Shown here: positions 7,803 to 16,445 of the stretch, piece after piece
How positions within the stretch are numbered: position 1 is the first letter of the stretch
Layout: every line of letters starts with the position of its first letter
Assembly (NCBI GenBank): GCA_031549965.1
Contig: JAVBPB010000075.1
Location: forward strand, 1-30,828
Origin: JAVBPB01 sp031549965
GTDB lineage: Bacteria > Bacillota > Clostridia > Lachnospirales > Lachnospiraceae
Length of the DNA: 30,828 nucleotides
Direction: 5' to 3'
The notes under the pieces: model-generated
Databases searched by the model: none
What the model was told of the DNA's origin: nothing
What the model saw: the letters and a program-made list of their open reading frames with translations, nothing else
Program-made: the position numbers and the translations under genes

Positions 7803-7850
7803 ATTATTTTGCCCATGAATATGAAAAAAGAAAGGTTGCTGAGGTTAGGG

Positions 7851-8690
7851 TTGAATGAAAAGATTACCTTGTATGGATTTAATAACCTTACTAAGACATT
7901 AAGTTTTAACATATATGACGTGTGTTATGCAAAAACTGAAAGAGAAAAAAAGGATTATATAGCCTATATTGACGAACAATATAATTCGGACAGGCTTACT
8001 AAGATTTTGTGTGACGTTACCGAAATAATCGGAGCTAATGTTCTTAATATTTCAAAACAGGATTATGACCCTCAGGGGGCAAGTGTAACAATACTTGTAA
8101 CAGAAGAATCTATACCCATACATTTAATTGATCCATCATGTAATAAGGGAGAACTTACTCAAGTTGCACTGCGTGAAAGTGTAGTAGGGCATTTGGACAA
8201 AAGTCATTTGACAGTACATTCATATCCGGAGAGTCATCCAGAGAATGATATTAGTACATTTAGAGTGGACATTGACGTGGCAACGTGCGGTGAAGTATCA
8301 CCTCTTTTGGCACTGAATTATTTAATTGGAAGCTTTGATTCGGATATTATTACAATTGACTATAGGGTAAGAGGATTTACCCGTGACATTGACGGTACAA
8401 AATATTATATAGATCATGATATAACATCAATACAAGACTATATAGCAGAAGAAACATTAAAAAAATATGACTCAATAGATATAAATGTATATCAATCAAA
8501 TATATTTCATACCAAGATGATGATAAATGAAATAAAACTGGCTCATTATTTATTTAATGTTGACCCTTATGAACTAAAACCTGAGAAACGAATAAGTATT
8601 AGAGAAAAATTATCTAAAGAGATGCTTGAAATATTTCATGGAAGAAACATATATCCATCAAAGAAGGTGAAAAATGCTAAATCAAAATAA
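7851..8690 (+). CDS. speD: S-adenosylmethionine decarboxylase proenzyme
   Basis: Makes decarboxylated SAM, the aminopropyl donor for spermidine synthase. It is a pyruvoyl enzyme formed by self-cleavage. The family phrases are YGFNNLTKTLSFN near the start, QDYDPQGASVTIL, the cleavage region HLDKSHLTVHSYPESHP (Ser118 would become the pyruvoyl group) and the catalytic Cys146 in DVATCGE. Length is 279 residues from TTG 7851, which has GAGG 6 bases upstream and gives a family-like N-terminus. ATG 7815 is an alternative that adds 12 residues but has no ribosome site. First gene of the polyamine operon; it overlaps the next gene by 17 bases. Confidence 0.93.
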   Translation: MNEKITLYGFNNLTKTLSFNIYDVCYAKTEREKKDYIAYIDEQYNSDRLTKILCDVTEIIGANVLNISKQDYDPQGASVTILVTEESIPIHLIDPSCNKGELTQVALRESVVGHLDKSHLTVHSYPESHPENDISTFRVDIDVATCGEVSPLLALNYLIGSFDSDIITIDYRVRGFTRDIDGTKYYIDHDITSIQDYIAEETLKKYDSIDINVYQSNIFHTKMMINEIKLAHYLFNVDPYELKPEKRISIREKLSKEMLEIFHGRNIYPSKKVKNAKSK

Positions 8691-10128
8691 TACACCAATT
8701 GCAAATGCACTCTTAAAATATAAACAGATGAGGATAGTACCTTTTGATGTACCAGGTCATAAGCAAGGGAAAGGAAATAAAGAATTAAGGGAGTTTTTAG
8801 GGGAACAGTGCTTATCCATAGATGTAAATTCCATGAAGCCATTGGATAATTTATGCCATCCAACATCGGTTATTAAAGAATCGGAAGAGTTAGCAGCAGA
8901 TGCCTTTGGGTGCGATAGAGCTTTTTTTATGGTTGGGGGAACTTCTTCATCTGTACAAGCCATGATTATGAGTGTACTAAATCCGGGGGATAAAATAATT
9001 ATGCCAAGGAATGTTCACAGAAGTGCTATTAATGCATTGATACTTAGTGGTGCGATTCCTGTTTATATAAGTCCTGGAATAGATACCAAACTTGGAATAC
9101 CCCTTGGAATGTCATTTGATGATATAGAGAGGGCTGTAAAAGAGAATACCGATGCTAAGGCTATTTTTGTTAATAATCCAACTTATTATGGAATTTGTTC
9201 AGATATAGAAAGGATTGTTAAGCTTGCCCATAGTAATAATATGCTGGTACTGGCTGATGAAGCTCATGGAACTCATTTTTATTTTGGCAAGAATTTACCA
9301 AAAGCGGCTATGAAATCAGGTGCAGATATGGCGGCAGTAAGCATTCATAAAACAGGGGGGTCCTTAACCCAAAGCTCATTATTACTTGTTAACGGGAAAA
9401 GGGTTAATCCGGAACATGTGAGAACTGTTATTAATTTAACCCAGACAACAAGTGCATCTTACTTACTTTTATCTTCTGTGGATATTGCAAGGAAAAATCT
9501 TTCCCTTAATGGAAAAGAAATATTTGAAAAGGTATGTGATTTGGCGGAATATGCCAGAACAGAAATAAATAGTATGGATGATTCGCCGTATTATGCATTT
9601 TCTAGTGAGCTTATTAATAAGGACACGGTTTTTGATTTTGATAGAACAAAATTAAGTATAAATACTTTAAATACAGGGCTTGCAGGTATTGAAGTGTATG
9701 ATCTTTTAAGAGATGAGTATGATGTACAAATAGAATTTGGAGATTTAGGAAATGTTCTTGCAATAATTTCAGTTGGAGATAGCACCCTTGCAATAGAAAG
9801 GCTGGTGGCATCCTTATCAGAAATAAACAGAAGATATAAAAAGGATAAATCAGGCTTACTAGATCACGAATATATTGCTCCAACAGTAAAATTATCTCCT
9901 CAAAAGGCTTTTTACGCATCTAAAGTTATAACACCATTAGAACAGTGTTTAAACCGTGTCAGCGGAGAATTTGTTATGTGCTATCCTCCGGGAATCCCAA
10001 TTATTGCACCGGGTGAATTGATTACCGGTGAAATTATAGAATACATTAAATATTCTAAAGAAAAGGGATGCTTAATAACCGGTGCAGAGGATATGAATAC
10101 AGATAATCTGATGACTATTAACATGTAA
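8674..10128 (+). CDS. speA: Orn/Lys/Arg decarboxylase family, probably arginine decarboxylase
   Basis: A PLP-dependent decarboxylase of fold type I, 484 residues, the size of the Bacillus SpeA/YaaO group rather than the 700-residue enterobacterial enzymes. The N-terminal phrase VPGHKQGKG, the DEAHGTH motif at 195-201 and the PLP lysine Lys226 in SIHKTGGS are all intact. Substrate cannot be read from these motifs; arginine is inferred because an agmatinase-type gene follows two genes later, so the product agmatine could go on to putrescine. The start has AGAAGGTGA just upstream and lies inside the end of speD, indicating coupled translation. The C-terminal domain phrase YPPGIPIIAPGE is also typical. 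Confidence 0.9.
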   Translation: MLNQNNTPIANALLKYKQMRIVPFDVPGHKQGKGNKELREFLGEQCLSIDVNSMKPLDNLCHPTSVIKESEELAADAFGCDRAFFMVGGTSSSVQAMIMSVLNPGDKIIMPRNVHRSAINALILSGAIPVYISPGIDTKLGIPLGMSFDDIERAVKENTDAKAIFVNNPTYYGICSDIERIVKLAHSNNMLVLADEAHGTHFYFGKNLPKAAMKSGADMAAVSIHKTGGSLTQSSLLLVNGKRVNPEHVRTVINLTQTTSASYLLLSSVDIARKNLSLNGKEIFEKVCDLAEYARTEINSMDDSPYYAFSSELINKDTVFDFDRTKLSINTLNTGLAGIEVYDLLRDEYDVQIEFGDLGNVLAIISVGDSTLAIERLVASLSEINRRYKKDKSGLLDHEYIAPTVKLSPQKAFYASKVITPLEQCLNRVSGEFVMCYPPGIPIIAPGELITGEIIEYIKYSKEKGCLITGAEDMNTDNLMTINM

Positions 10129-10140
10129 AGGAGAAAAAGG

Positions 10141-10995
10141 ATGGATTTATGGTTTACTGAATATCATACCCCGCAAGTAAGATTTTCAATAAAAGTAAGA
10201 AAGCATCTTTATCAGGCGAAAAGCGAGTTTCAGGAAATAGATATTTTTGATTCTTATGAATTTGGTAGATTTCTTGCTTTAGATGGGTTTATGATGGTTA
10301 CAGAAAAGGACGAATTTATATATCATGACATGATCGTTCACATTCCAATGGCTACTAATAAAAGGATTAAAAAGGTTTTGGTAATTGGTGCAGGGGACGG
10401 AGGAGTTGTAAGGGAACTTACAAGATATGAAACTATAGAACGAATTGATATGGTAGAAATAGATAAAATGGTTGTAGAGGCTTGCAAAGAATATCTGCCT
10501 CAAACTGCTTTAAAACTAGATGATAAAAGAGTTAATATATATTATCAGGATGGGCTTAAATTTGTAAGAGGAAAATCCAGTGAATATGATTTGGTAATAG
10601 TAGATTCTACCGATCCATTTGGGCCGGGTGAAGGATTATTTACCAAAGAGTTCTACGGAAGCTGTTATAAAGCATTAACAGAAGACGGAATATTAGTAAA
10701 TCAGCATGAAAGCCCATATTATAAAGAAGACTGTGAATCTATGAAAAGAGCACATAAAAGAATTAAAGAATTGTTTCCAATATGTTATGTATATCAGGCA
10801 CACATACCAACTTATCCATCAGGCCATTGGCTGTTTGGCTTTGCTTCAAAAAAGTATAATCCAATAGATGACTTAAATAGTAGTGAATGGAATAAATTGG
10901 GGATTGAGACTAAATATTACAATACAGACATTCATAAAGGATGTTTTTCATTGCCTAGTTATGTAAAGGAGATGCTAAAACATGCAGATGAATAA
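10141..10995 (+). CDS. speE: spermidine synthase (polyamine aminopropyltransferase)
   Basis: Transfers the aminopropyl group of decarboxylated SAM to an amine, normally putrescine to spermidine, in the cytosol. The 284-residue length fits the family. The SAM-binding glycine motif GAGDGG is at 83-88 and the catalytic region DSTDPFGPGEGLF starts at Asp155. The substrate loop reads LDGFMMVTEKDEFIYHDM. With SpeA before it and SpeB after it, agmatine could also be the acceptor, as in the aminopropylagmatine route known from Thermus; the sequence does not decide this. AAGGAG lies 7 bases before the ATG, and the gene overlaps the next by 14 bases. Confidence 0.92.
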   Translation: MDLWFTEYHTPQVRFSIKVRKHLYQAKSEFQEIDIFDSYEFGRFLALDGFMMVTEKDEFIYHDMIVHIPMATNKRIKKVLVIGAGDGGVVRELTRYETIERIDMVEIDKMVVEACKEYLPQTALKLDDKRVNIYYQDGLKFVRGKSSEYDLVIVDSTDPFGPGEGLFTKEFYGSCYKALTEDGILVNQHESPYYKEDCESMKRAHKRIKELFPICYVYQAHIPTYPSGHWLFGFASKKYNPIDDLNSSEWNKLGIETKYYNTDIHKGCFSLPSYVKEMLKHADE

Positions 10996-11836
10996 TATGA
11001 AAACCTTTATAGCCTGTGACAATTGCTATGAAGAAGCTAAATTAGTGGTTTTTGGAGCGGCATTTGATGGGACAACCTCATTTAGGCCGGGAACTCGTTT
11101 TGCAACTAATGCTATGAGAAGTGAAAGTGATGGCATAGAAACCTATAGCCCATATCAGGATATGGATTTAGAAGATATATTGGTGTGTGATGTTGGAGAT
11201 CTTGAGTTTCCATTTGGAAACCCTAACGAAGTTCTTAATATAATAAGTGAATTTACAAAGGATATTTTAAATGATGGGAAAGTGCCTGTTATGATAGGTG
11301 GAGAACATTTAGTAACCCTTGGGGCGGCAAGAGAAGTAGTAAAAAAATACAATGATGTATGCTTTATTCATTTTGATGCTCATGCAGATTTAAGGGATGA
11401 TTATTTAGGAGAAAAGCTTTCCCATGCCACAGTTATGCGAAGAGTGTGGGATTTAGTTGGAGATAATAAAATATTCCAATTTGGTATACGCTCAGGCTCC
11501 AAGGAAGAAATTAAATGGGGCAAAGACCATGTATACACTAATTTTTTTAATCTTGAGAATTTAGATCATGTGTTAAATCAAATTCAAGGCAAACCAGTTT
11601 ATGTAACAATAGATTTAGATGTACTAGATCCGTCAATATTTCCGGGGACTGGAACACCAGAAGCCGGAGGAGTTACTTATAAAGAATTAATTGATGCAAT
11701 TTTAAAATTAAAAAAAATGAATGTAGTTGCCTGTGATATAAATGAATTATCACCTCACTATGATTTAAGCGGAACATCTACAGCAGTAGCCTGTAAAACA
11801 TTAAGAGAAGTTTTATTAGCATTTTATAAAAATTAG
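10982..11836 (+). CDS. speB: agmatinase (ureohydrolase family)
   Basis: A manganese ureohydrolase that would cut agmatine to putrescine and urea, or N1-aminopropylagmatine to spermidine. All metal ligands are present: His109 in GGEH, Asp132, His134 and Asp136 in FDAHAD, and Asp211 and Asp213 in DLDVLDP. At 284 residues it has the normal length. The ATG at 10982 has AAGGAG 10 bases upstream; two further in-frame ATG codons follow at 10988 and 10997 but are farther from that site. It sits in the middle of the polyamine operon, which favours agmatinase over arginase or formiminoglutamase. Confidence 0.9.
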   Translation: MQMNNMKTFIACDNCYEEAKLVVFGAAFDGTTSFRPGTRFATNAMRSESDGIETYSPYQDMDLEDILVCDVGDLEFPFGNPNEVLNIISEFTKDILNDGKVPVMIGGEHLVTLGAAREVVKKYNDVCFIHFDAHADLRDDYLGEKLSHATVMRRVWDLVGDNKIFQFGIRSGSKEEIKWGKDHVYTNFFNLENLDHVLNQIQGKPVYVTIDLDVLDPSIFPGTGTPEAGGVTYKELIDAILKLKKMNVVACDINELSPHYDLSGTSTAVACKTLREVLLAFYKN

Positions 11837-11846
11837 GAGGATTAAT

Positions 11847-13046
11847 ATGGGAAAAGCTTTAATAATTGGAGCTGGCGGAGTTGCCAGTGTTGTAGTAAGT
11901 AAATGTTGTCAAAATTCTGAGGTGTTTGAAGAAATATGTATTGCAAGCAGAACAGTTTCAAAATGTGATGCATTAAAAGAAAAATTAGATGGAGGTGCTA
12001 CTAAAATAAGAACTGCTAAACTTGATGCAGATAATATTGATGAAATAGTAGATTTAATTAACGATTTTAAGCCGGATATAGTAATTAATGTAGCACTTCC
12101 ATATCAGGATTTAACAATAATGGATGCATGCTTAAAAACCGGTGTTGATTATGTGGATACAGCTAATTATGAACCATTAGACACAGCTAAATTTGAATAT
12201 AAATGGCAGTGGGATTATAAAGAAAGATTTGAAAAGGCAGGAATTACTGCACTTCTTGGAAGTGGTTTTGATCCGGGGGTAACAGGAGTTTTTAGTGCAT
12301 ATGCCCTTAAACATTATTTTGATGAAATACATTATATAGATATTTTAGATGCAAATGCAGGGGATCATGGATATCCGTTTGCAACTAACTTTAATCCCGA
12401 AATTAATATTCGTGAAGTAACAGCTAATGGAAGCTACTTTGAAAATGGTGAATTTATAGAAACTGAGCCAATGGAAATAAAAAGAGTATATAATTTCCCT
12501 CAAATAGGAAATAAAGATATGTATTTATTGCATCATGAGGAATTAGAGTCGTTAGCTATTAATATTAAGGGAATAAAAAGAATCAGATTCTTTATGACAT
12601 TTTCACAGAATTACTTAAACCATTTAAAGGCTTTGGAAAATGTTGGAATGACTTCGATTGAACCAATTGAATTTGAAGGAAAACAAATCATACCATTGCA
12701 ATTTTTAAAAGCAGTACTTCCAGATCCTGCTTCACTAGGGCCAAGAACTAAGGGTAAAACCAATATAGGGTGTATTTTTAAGGGAATTAAAGATGGTGAG
12801 GAAAAGACTTATTATGTATACAATGTTTGTGATCATGAAGAATGTTACAAAGAAGTAGGTTCTCAGGCTATTTCTTATACAACTGGAGTACCGGCAATGA
12901 TTGGTGCAATGATGGTAATGACAGGAAAATGGAAGAAACCAGGTGTATTTAATATTGAAGAATTTGACCCAGATCCATTTATGGAAGCTTTAAACAAATG
13001 GGGATTACCTTGGGTAGAAGATTTTTCACCTGAACTTGTGGATTAA
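11847..13046 (+). CDS. carboxynorspermidine/carboxyspermidine dehydrogenase (LYS1-like)
   Basis: A 399-residue member of the saccharopine dehydrogenase family with an N-terminal NAD(P)-binding phrase, IIGAGGVASVV. In this context it would condense a diamine (putrescine or diaminopropane) with aspartate semialdehyde and reduce the product to carboxyspermidine or carboxynorspermidine. The neighbour nspC is the matching decarboxylase, which separates it from lysine-pathway saccharopine dehydrogenases. An AGGAGG site precedes the ATG and the gap to speB is 10 bases. A 103-base gap with a hairpin then separates it from nspC. Confidence 0.88.
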   Translation: MGKALIIGAGGVASVVVSKCCQNSEVFEEICIASRTVSKCDALKEKLDGGATKIRTAKLDADNIDEIVDLINDFKPDIVINVALPYQDLTIMDACLKTGVDYVDTANYEPLDTAKFEYKWQWDYKERFEKAGITALLGSGFDPGVTGVFSAYALKHYFDEIHYIDILDANAGDHGYPFATNFNPEINIREVTANGSYFENGEFIETEPMEIKRVYNFPQIGNKDMYLLHHEELESLAINIKGIKRIRFFMTFSQNYLNHLKALENVGMTSIEPIEFEGKQIIPLQFLKAVLPDPASLGPRTKGKTNIGCIFKGIKDGEEKTYYVYNVCDHEECYKEVGSQAISYTTGVPAMIGAMMVMTGKWKKPGVFNIEEFDPDPFMEALNKWGLPWVEDFSPELVD

Positions 13047-13085
13047 ATTATAGGGGAAAGAGTTAGAATTTTGAAGAAAGGAAAA

Positions 13086-13116
13086 TGCAAACATAAAGCT
13101 CAACTTTATGTTTGCA
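13086..13116 (+). promoter_or_regulatory. perfect hairpin between the dehydrogenase gene and nspC
   Basis: A 13-bp perfect stem, TGCAAACATAAAG (13086-13098) with CTTTATGTTTGCA (13104-13116), has loop CTCAA. No T-run follows, so it is not a standard terminator. It lies in the only long gap of the operon, before a gene without a clear ribosome site, and may set the nspC expression level through RNA processing, stability or translation. Confidence 0.55.
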
Positions 13117-13161
13117 GCTTAAATAAATATATGTAAGTTTTATTGAGCCTTGGTACAAAAA

Positions 13162-14292
13162 ATGATAGATTGGAACAATTTTCCCACTCCTTGTTATGTG
13201 GTTGATGAAAGACTTTTAATAAAAAACTTGGAACGCCTTAAATATGTTTCAGATAGAACGGGATGTAAGATTTTACTTGCACAAAAAGGTTTTTCAATGT
13301 ATTCAACATATCCTTTAATCGGGAAATATCTGGCTGGAACAACTGCCAGTTCTTTATTTGAAGCGAAGCTTGGTTATGAAGAAATGAAAGGTGAAGTTCA
13401 TATATATTCTCCTGCCTACATTGAAGAGGAATTTGAAGAGATTACGAATATTTGTGATCACATAGTTTTTAATTCTTTTGACCAATGGAATAAATATAAG
13501 AATGTAATCCATCAAAAAGGTAAAAAAATAGAATGTGGAATCCGCATAAACCCAGAGTATTCAGAAATTGAAACTGATATATATAATCCGTGTTTCCGGT
13601 TTTCAAGGCTTGGTGTTACCTTAAGTAACTTTAAGGAAGAAGACCTTGATGGAATAGATGGTTTTCATTTTCATACTATGTGTGAACAAAACTCTGATAC
13701 ATTAGGAAGAACGATTAAAGTAATTGATGAGAAGTTTGGAAAATATTTTAGTAAGGTTAAATGGATTAACTTTGGCGGTGGACATCATATTACAAGAGAA
13801 GACTATGACATTGAAAAATTAATAAAATCCATTACGTATATTCAGGACAAATATGGTGTATTTGTTTATTTAGAACCGGGAGAAGCCATAGCTTTAAATA
13901 CTGGATATTTAGTTACTAAGGTACTTGATGTTGTGAATAATGGAATGAATGTAGCCATTTTAGACACTTCTTTTGCCTGTCATATGCCAGATGTTTTGGA
14001 AATGCCATACAGACCTAACATAATTGGAGCTATGGAAAAAGATGTATTACCGCATACTTACAGATTTGGAGGACCAACTTGCCTTGCGGGGGATGTGTTT
14101 GGAGATTATTCTTTTGAAAAAGAATTAAATATTGGAGACAGACTGGTTTTTTGTGATATGGCACATTATACCATGGTTAAGAATAATACCTTTAATGGAG
14201 TAAATCTTCCTTCAATTGCCTTATTTTCTAAGGATAGCGAAGTTAGGATAGTAAAGAAATTTGGTTATAACGATTTTAAATCTAGATTGTAA
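13162..14292 (+). CDS. nspC: carboxynorspermidine/carboxyspermidine decarboxylase
   Basis: A PLP enzyme of the alanine-racemase fold (fold type III) that decarboxylates carboxyspermidine to spermidine or carboxynorspermidine to norspermidine. The N-terminal phrase is TPCYVVDE, the PLP lysine is probably Lys42 in AQKGFS, and the glycine loop is NFGGGHH. EPGEAIALNTGYL and the active-site cysteine region GGPTCLAGDVFGDY are present. From ATG 13162 it is 376 residues. TTG 13150 is an in-frame alternative four codons upstream, and a stop at 13144-13146 excludes anything earlier. Neither start has a good ribosome site. The chemoreceptor gene follows after 36 bases. Confidence 0.9.
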   Translation: MIDWNNFPTPCYVVDERLLIKNLERLKYVSDRTGCKILLAQKGFSMYSTYPLIGKYLAGTTASSLFEAKLGYEEMKGEVHIYSPAYIEEEFEEITNICDHIVFNSFDQWNKYKNVIHQKGKKIECGIRINPEYSEIETDIYNPCFRFSRLGVTLSNFKEEDLDGIDGFHFHTMCEQNSDTLGRTIKVIDEKFGKYFSKVKWINFGGGHHITREDYDIEKLIKSITYIQDKYGVFVYLEPGEAIALNTGYLVTKVLDVVNNGMNVAILDTSFACHMPDVLEMPYRPNIIGAMEKDVLPHTYRFGGPTCLAGDVFGDYSFEKELNIGDRLVFCDMAHYTMVKNNTFNGVNLPSIALFSKDSEVRIVKKFGYNDFKSRL

Positions 14293-14328
14293 TAATTTTT
14301 GGATTTATAGAGTTAAAGGAGAATATGT

Positions 14329-16341
14329 ATGAAAAATATCTCTACAAGAATAGCGGTATCAATTTTTTTATGTAGTGCAATAGCACTTACAATAGTAACA
14401 GGTGTTTTATCAACAAGCCTTTTAAAGCATATGAGAGCTTCAGCAAATGAGGAGGTTGAAGGATTAGCTTCTAACTATGCCGGTAATATTAATTCATATA
14501 TTACGCAAGCACAAATGAAGGTTAATAGTATTGCCGATGTCATGTCAATAGAATTTGAATTAGGTAATTACAATGATAATACAGAAGAATACTTTCATGA
14601 GTATTTATATCCAAAAACAGGTTCATTTGTAAAAAAAATACTTGAGGATACAGAGTTTATTAGTGCCTCTTATTTTACTATTTCTCCCGATTTCGGGAAA
14701 TTAACAGATCATGCCCATGAGATATATTATCTTGTTGGTGAAAATGGTATTGAAGAACCAGAGCCAACCGAAATAGAAGAATATGAAGATAAAGATAACC
14801 CTGATATGACTTGGTATTTTGAACCTTTAAGATTGAATAGTGGATATTGGTCAATGCCATCATATGATGAAGGGTGGATGGTAAGTTATACAGTACCTGT
14901 AAAAATTAACGACCAAAACATAGGTGTTGCTGGTGTAGATATTACGCTTGACAATGTATCAGAAATTGTTCAGGCAATAAAAATTTATGATACAGGTTTT
15001 GCGTTGCTTATGGATAATTTTAATGGTTTTTTTGATAATGGAGATATTCTTGAAGGATTTAGTGATGAATTAAAAAATGAAATAATTGAAAAAACAAATT
15101 CTGGAAATGGAATAATTCAAATGCAAGTTAACGGCAAGGACATGTTAATTGGTTTTGCTAGTCTTGAAAATGATTATATTTTATACACATTTGCCCCAGT
15201 TGATGAAGTACTAAAAAGTACATATACTTTACTAACGCTGGTTATAATAATAGCAATAATAGCGCTTATATTTAGTGTATTTTTTGCAATATCTGTTGGA
15301 AGGGGAATTTCACGCCCAATTAAAAAAGTATCCTATCATTTAAATCAAATTGCAGATGGAGATTATTCTTTTGTAATTGACAATACACTTTTAAATAATA
15401 AAGATGAAACAGGTCAGCTTTCGGTATCTATGAGTAAGGTTAAGGACAGACTTTTATATATCAGTACAAAACTTGAAGAAATTTCAAAAGGTGACCTAAC
15501 AGTAGATATTAATCTGGCCTTTGATGGAGACACTATTGGAGGAGCAATTAGAACTATTTTAAACAACTTTAATCGAGTTTTAAAAGAAATTTATGTTTCT
15601 GCCTCGGAGGTTTCGACAAGCTCCAAACAAATAGCAAACGGAACCTTTGTACTTGCACAAAGCAGTACGGAAAAAGCAAGTGCCATACTAAATTTAAGTG
15701 ATATTACTCATAAAACAGGTGCACAAATAAAAGAAAATTCCGTATTATCTGAAAAAGCTTCTGAGCTTGAAGAAAAGATGAGTGATTTAGCGAATACTGG
15801 AAGTAATCAAATGGAAAATATGATTAAAGCTGTTGAAGAAATAGATAAGGCGAGCAAAGACATAAGTAAAGTTATGCAGGTAATTAATGACATAGCTTTT
15901 CAAACAAATATTTTAGCACTTAATGCATCTGTAGAAGCTGCTCGTGCGGGAATACACGGAAAAGGTTTTGCTGTAGTTGCAGAAGAAGTAAGGAATTTAG
16001 CGATAAAGAGTGCTGATGCCGCAAACCAAACCGAAAAGATGCTAATAAGTTCAATGGAAAAGGCATCTGAGGGTTCAAGAACAGCAGAAGAAATATCAGA
16101 ATCTTTGCAAAAGATACTAGAAGGAATAAACGAGAACAGTACCATAATCTCCTCAATTGCATCTAGTGGTAGGGAACAAGCAAATGATATTTCAAAAATT
16201 GATTTTAATATAAAAGAATTATCAGATCAAGATCATCTGATGGCAGCAGCTACAGAAGAATCTGCTGCCGCTGCCGAACAAATGAGTCAGCAAGCATTAT
16301 CCATGTTAGAATTAATATCACATTTTAAATTAGTTGAGTAA
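14329..16341 (+). CDS. methyl-accepting chemotaxis protein with dCache-type sensor
   Basis: A 670-residue transmembrane receptor. One helix (about 8-30) leads to an extracellular region to about 295 that looks like a dCache domain, with WYFEPL (Trp162-Tyr163), GYWSMPSYDEG and GVAGVDITLDN. A second helix (about 298-322), HAMP (about 323-377) and the cytoplasmic signalling coil follow; the tip includes AFQTNILALNASVEAARAG and AEEVRNLA. It should signal through CheA/CheW. AAAGGAG lies 7 bases before the ATG, and no promoter or terminator separates it from nspC. Its position as last gene of the polyamine operon suggests an amine or polyamine ligand. Arginine, which precedes WY in many amino-acid-binding dCache domains, is not seen here. 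The ligand is inferred, not shown. Confidence 0.9.
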   Translation: MKNISTRIAVSIFLCSAIALTIVTGVLSTSLLKHMRASANEEVEGLASNYAGNINSYITQAQMKVNSIADVMSIEFELGNYNDNTEEYFHEYLYPKTGSFVKKILEDTEFISASYFTISPDFGKLTDHAHEIYYLVGENGIEEPEPTEIEEYEDKDNPDMTWYFEPLRLNSGYWSMPSYDEGWMVSYTVPVKINDQNIGVAGVDITLDNVSEIVQAIKIYDTGFALLMDNFNGFFDNGDILEGFSDELKNEIIEKTNSGNGIIQMQVNGKDMLIGFASLENDYILYTFAPVDEVLKSTYTLLTLVIIIAIIALIFSVFFAISVGRGISRPIKKVSYHLNQIADGDYSFVIDNTLLNNKDETGQLSVSMSKVKDRLLYISTKLEEISKGDLTVDINLAFDGDTIGGAIRTILNNFNRVLKEIYVSASEVSTSSKQIANGTFVLAQSSTEKASAILNLSDITHKTGAQIKENSVLSEKASELEEKMSDLANTGSNQMENMIKAVEEIDKASKDISKVMQVINDIAFQTNILALNASVEAARAGIHGKGFAVVAEEVRNLAIKSADAANQTEKMLISSMEKASEGSRTAEEISESLQKILEGINENSTIISSIASSGREQANDISKIDFNIKELSDQDHLMAAATEESAAAAEQMSQQALSMLELISHFKLVE

Positions 16342-16377
16342 TTAGAGTACTGCATACAGTTTTAAGAGGAATAAAAT

Positions 16378-16419
16378 AAAAAGTTCTATCAATAAATTTA
16401 TTTATTGATAGAACTTTTT
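16378..16419. terminator. bidirectional intrinsic terminator
   Basis: A perfect 19-bp stem: left arm 16378-16396, loop TTTA, right arm 16401-16419. The core is AGTTCTATCAATAAA, flanked by A5 and T5, so it works in both directions. It separates the chemoreceptor gene from the convergent GGDEF-EAL gene. Confidence 0.88.
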
Positions 16420-16445
16420 AATATGATTAAAAAACTAAAAAATAA

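Noticed and set aside
7743..7850. N-terminal extension of SpeD from TTG 7743
   Set aside because: The predicted -10 box overlaps this codon, so it would lie upstream of the transcription start; the family N-terminus begins near 7851.
7730..7912. A 60-residue minus-strand ORF over the speD leader
   Set aside because: It overlaps the promoter and hairpin, is very AT-rich and has no supported start.
9591..9919. Minus-strand ORFs of 64 and 101 residues inside the decarboxylase gene
   Set aside because: They are antisense to a clear PLP enzyme gene and look like translation shadows.
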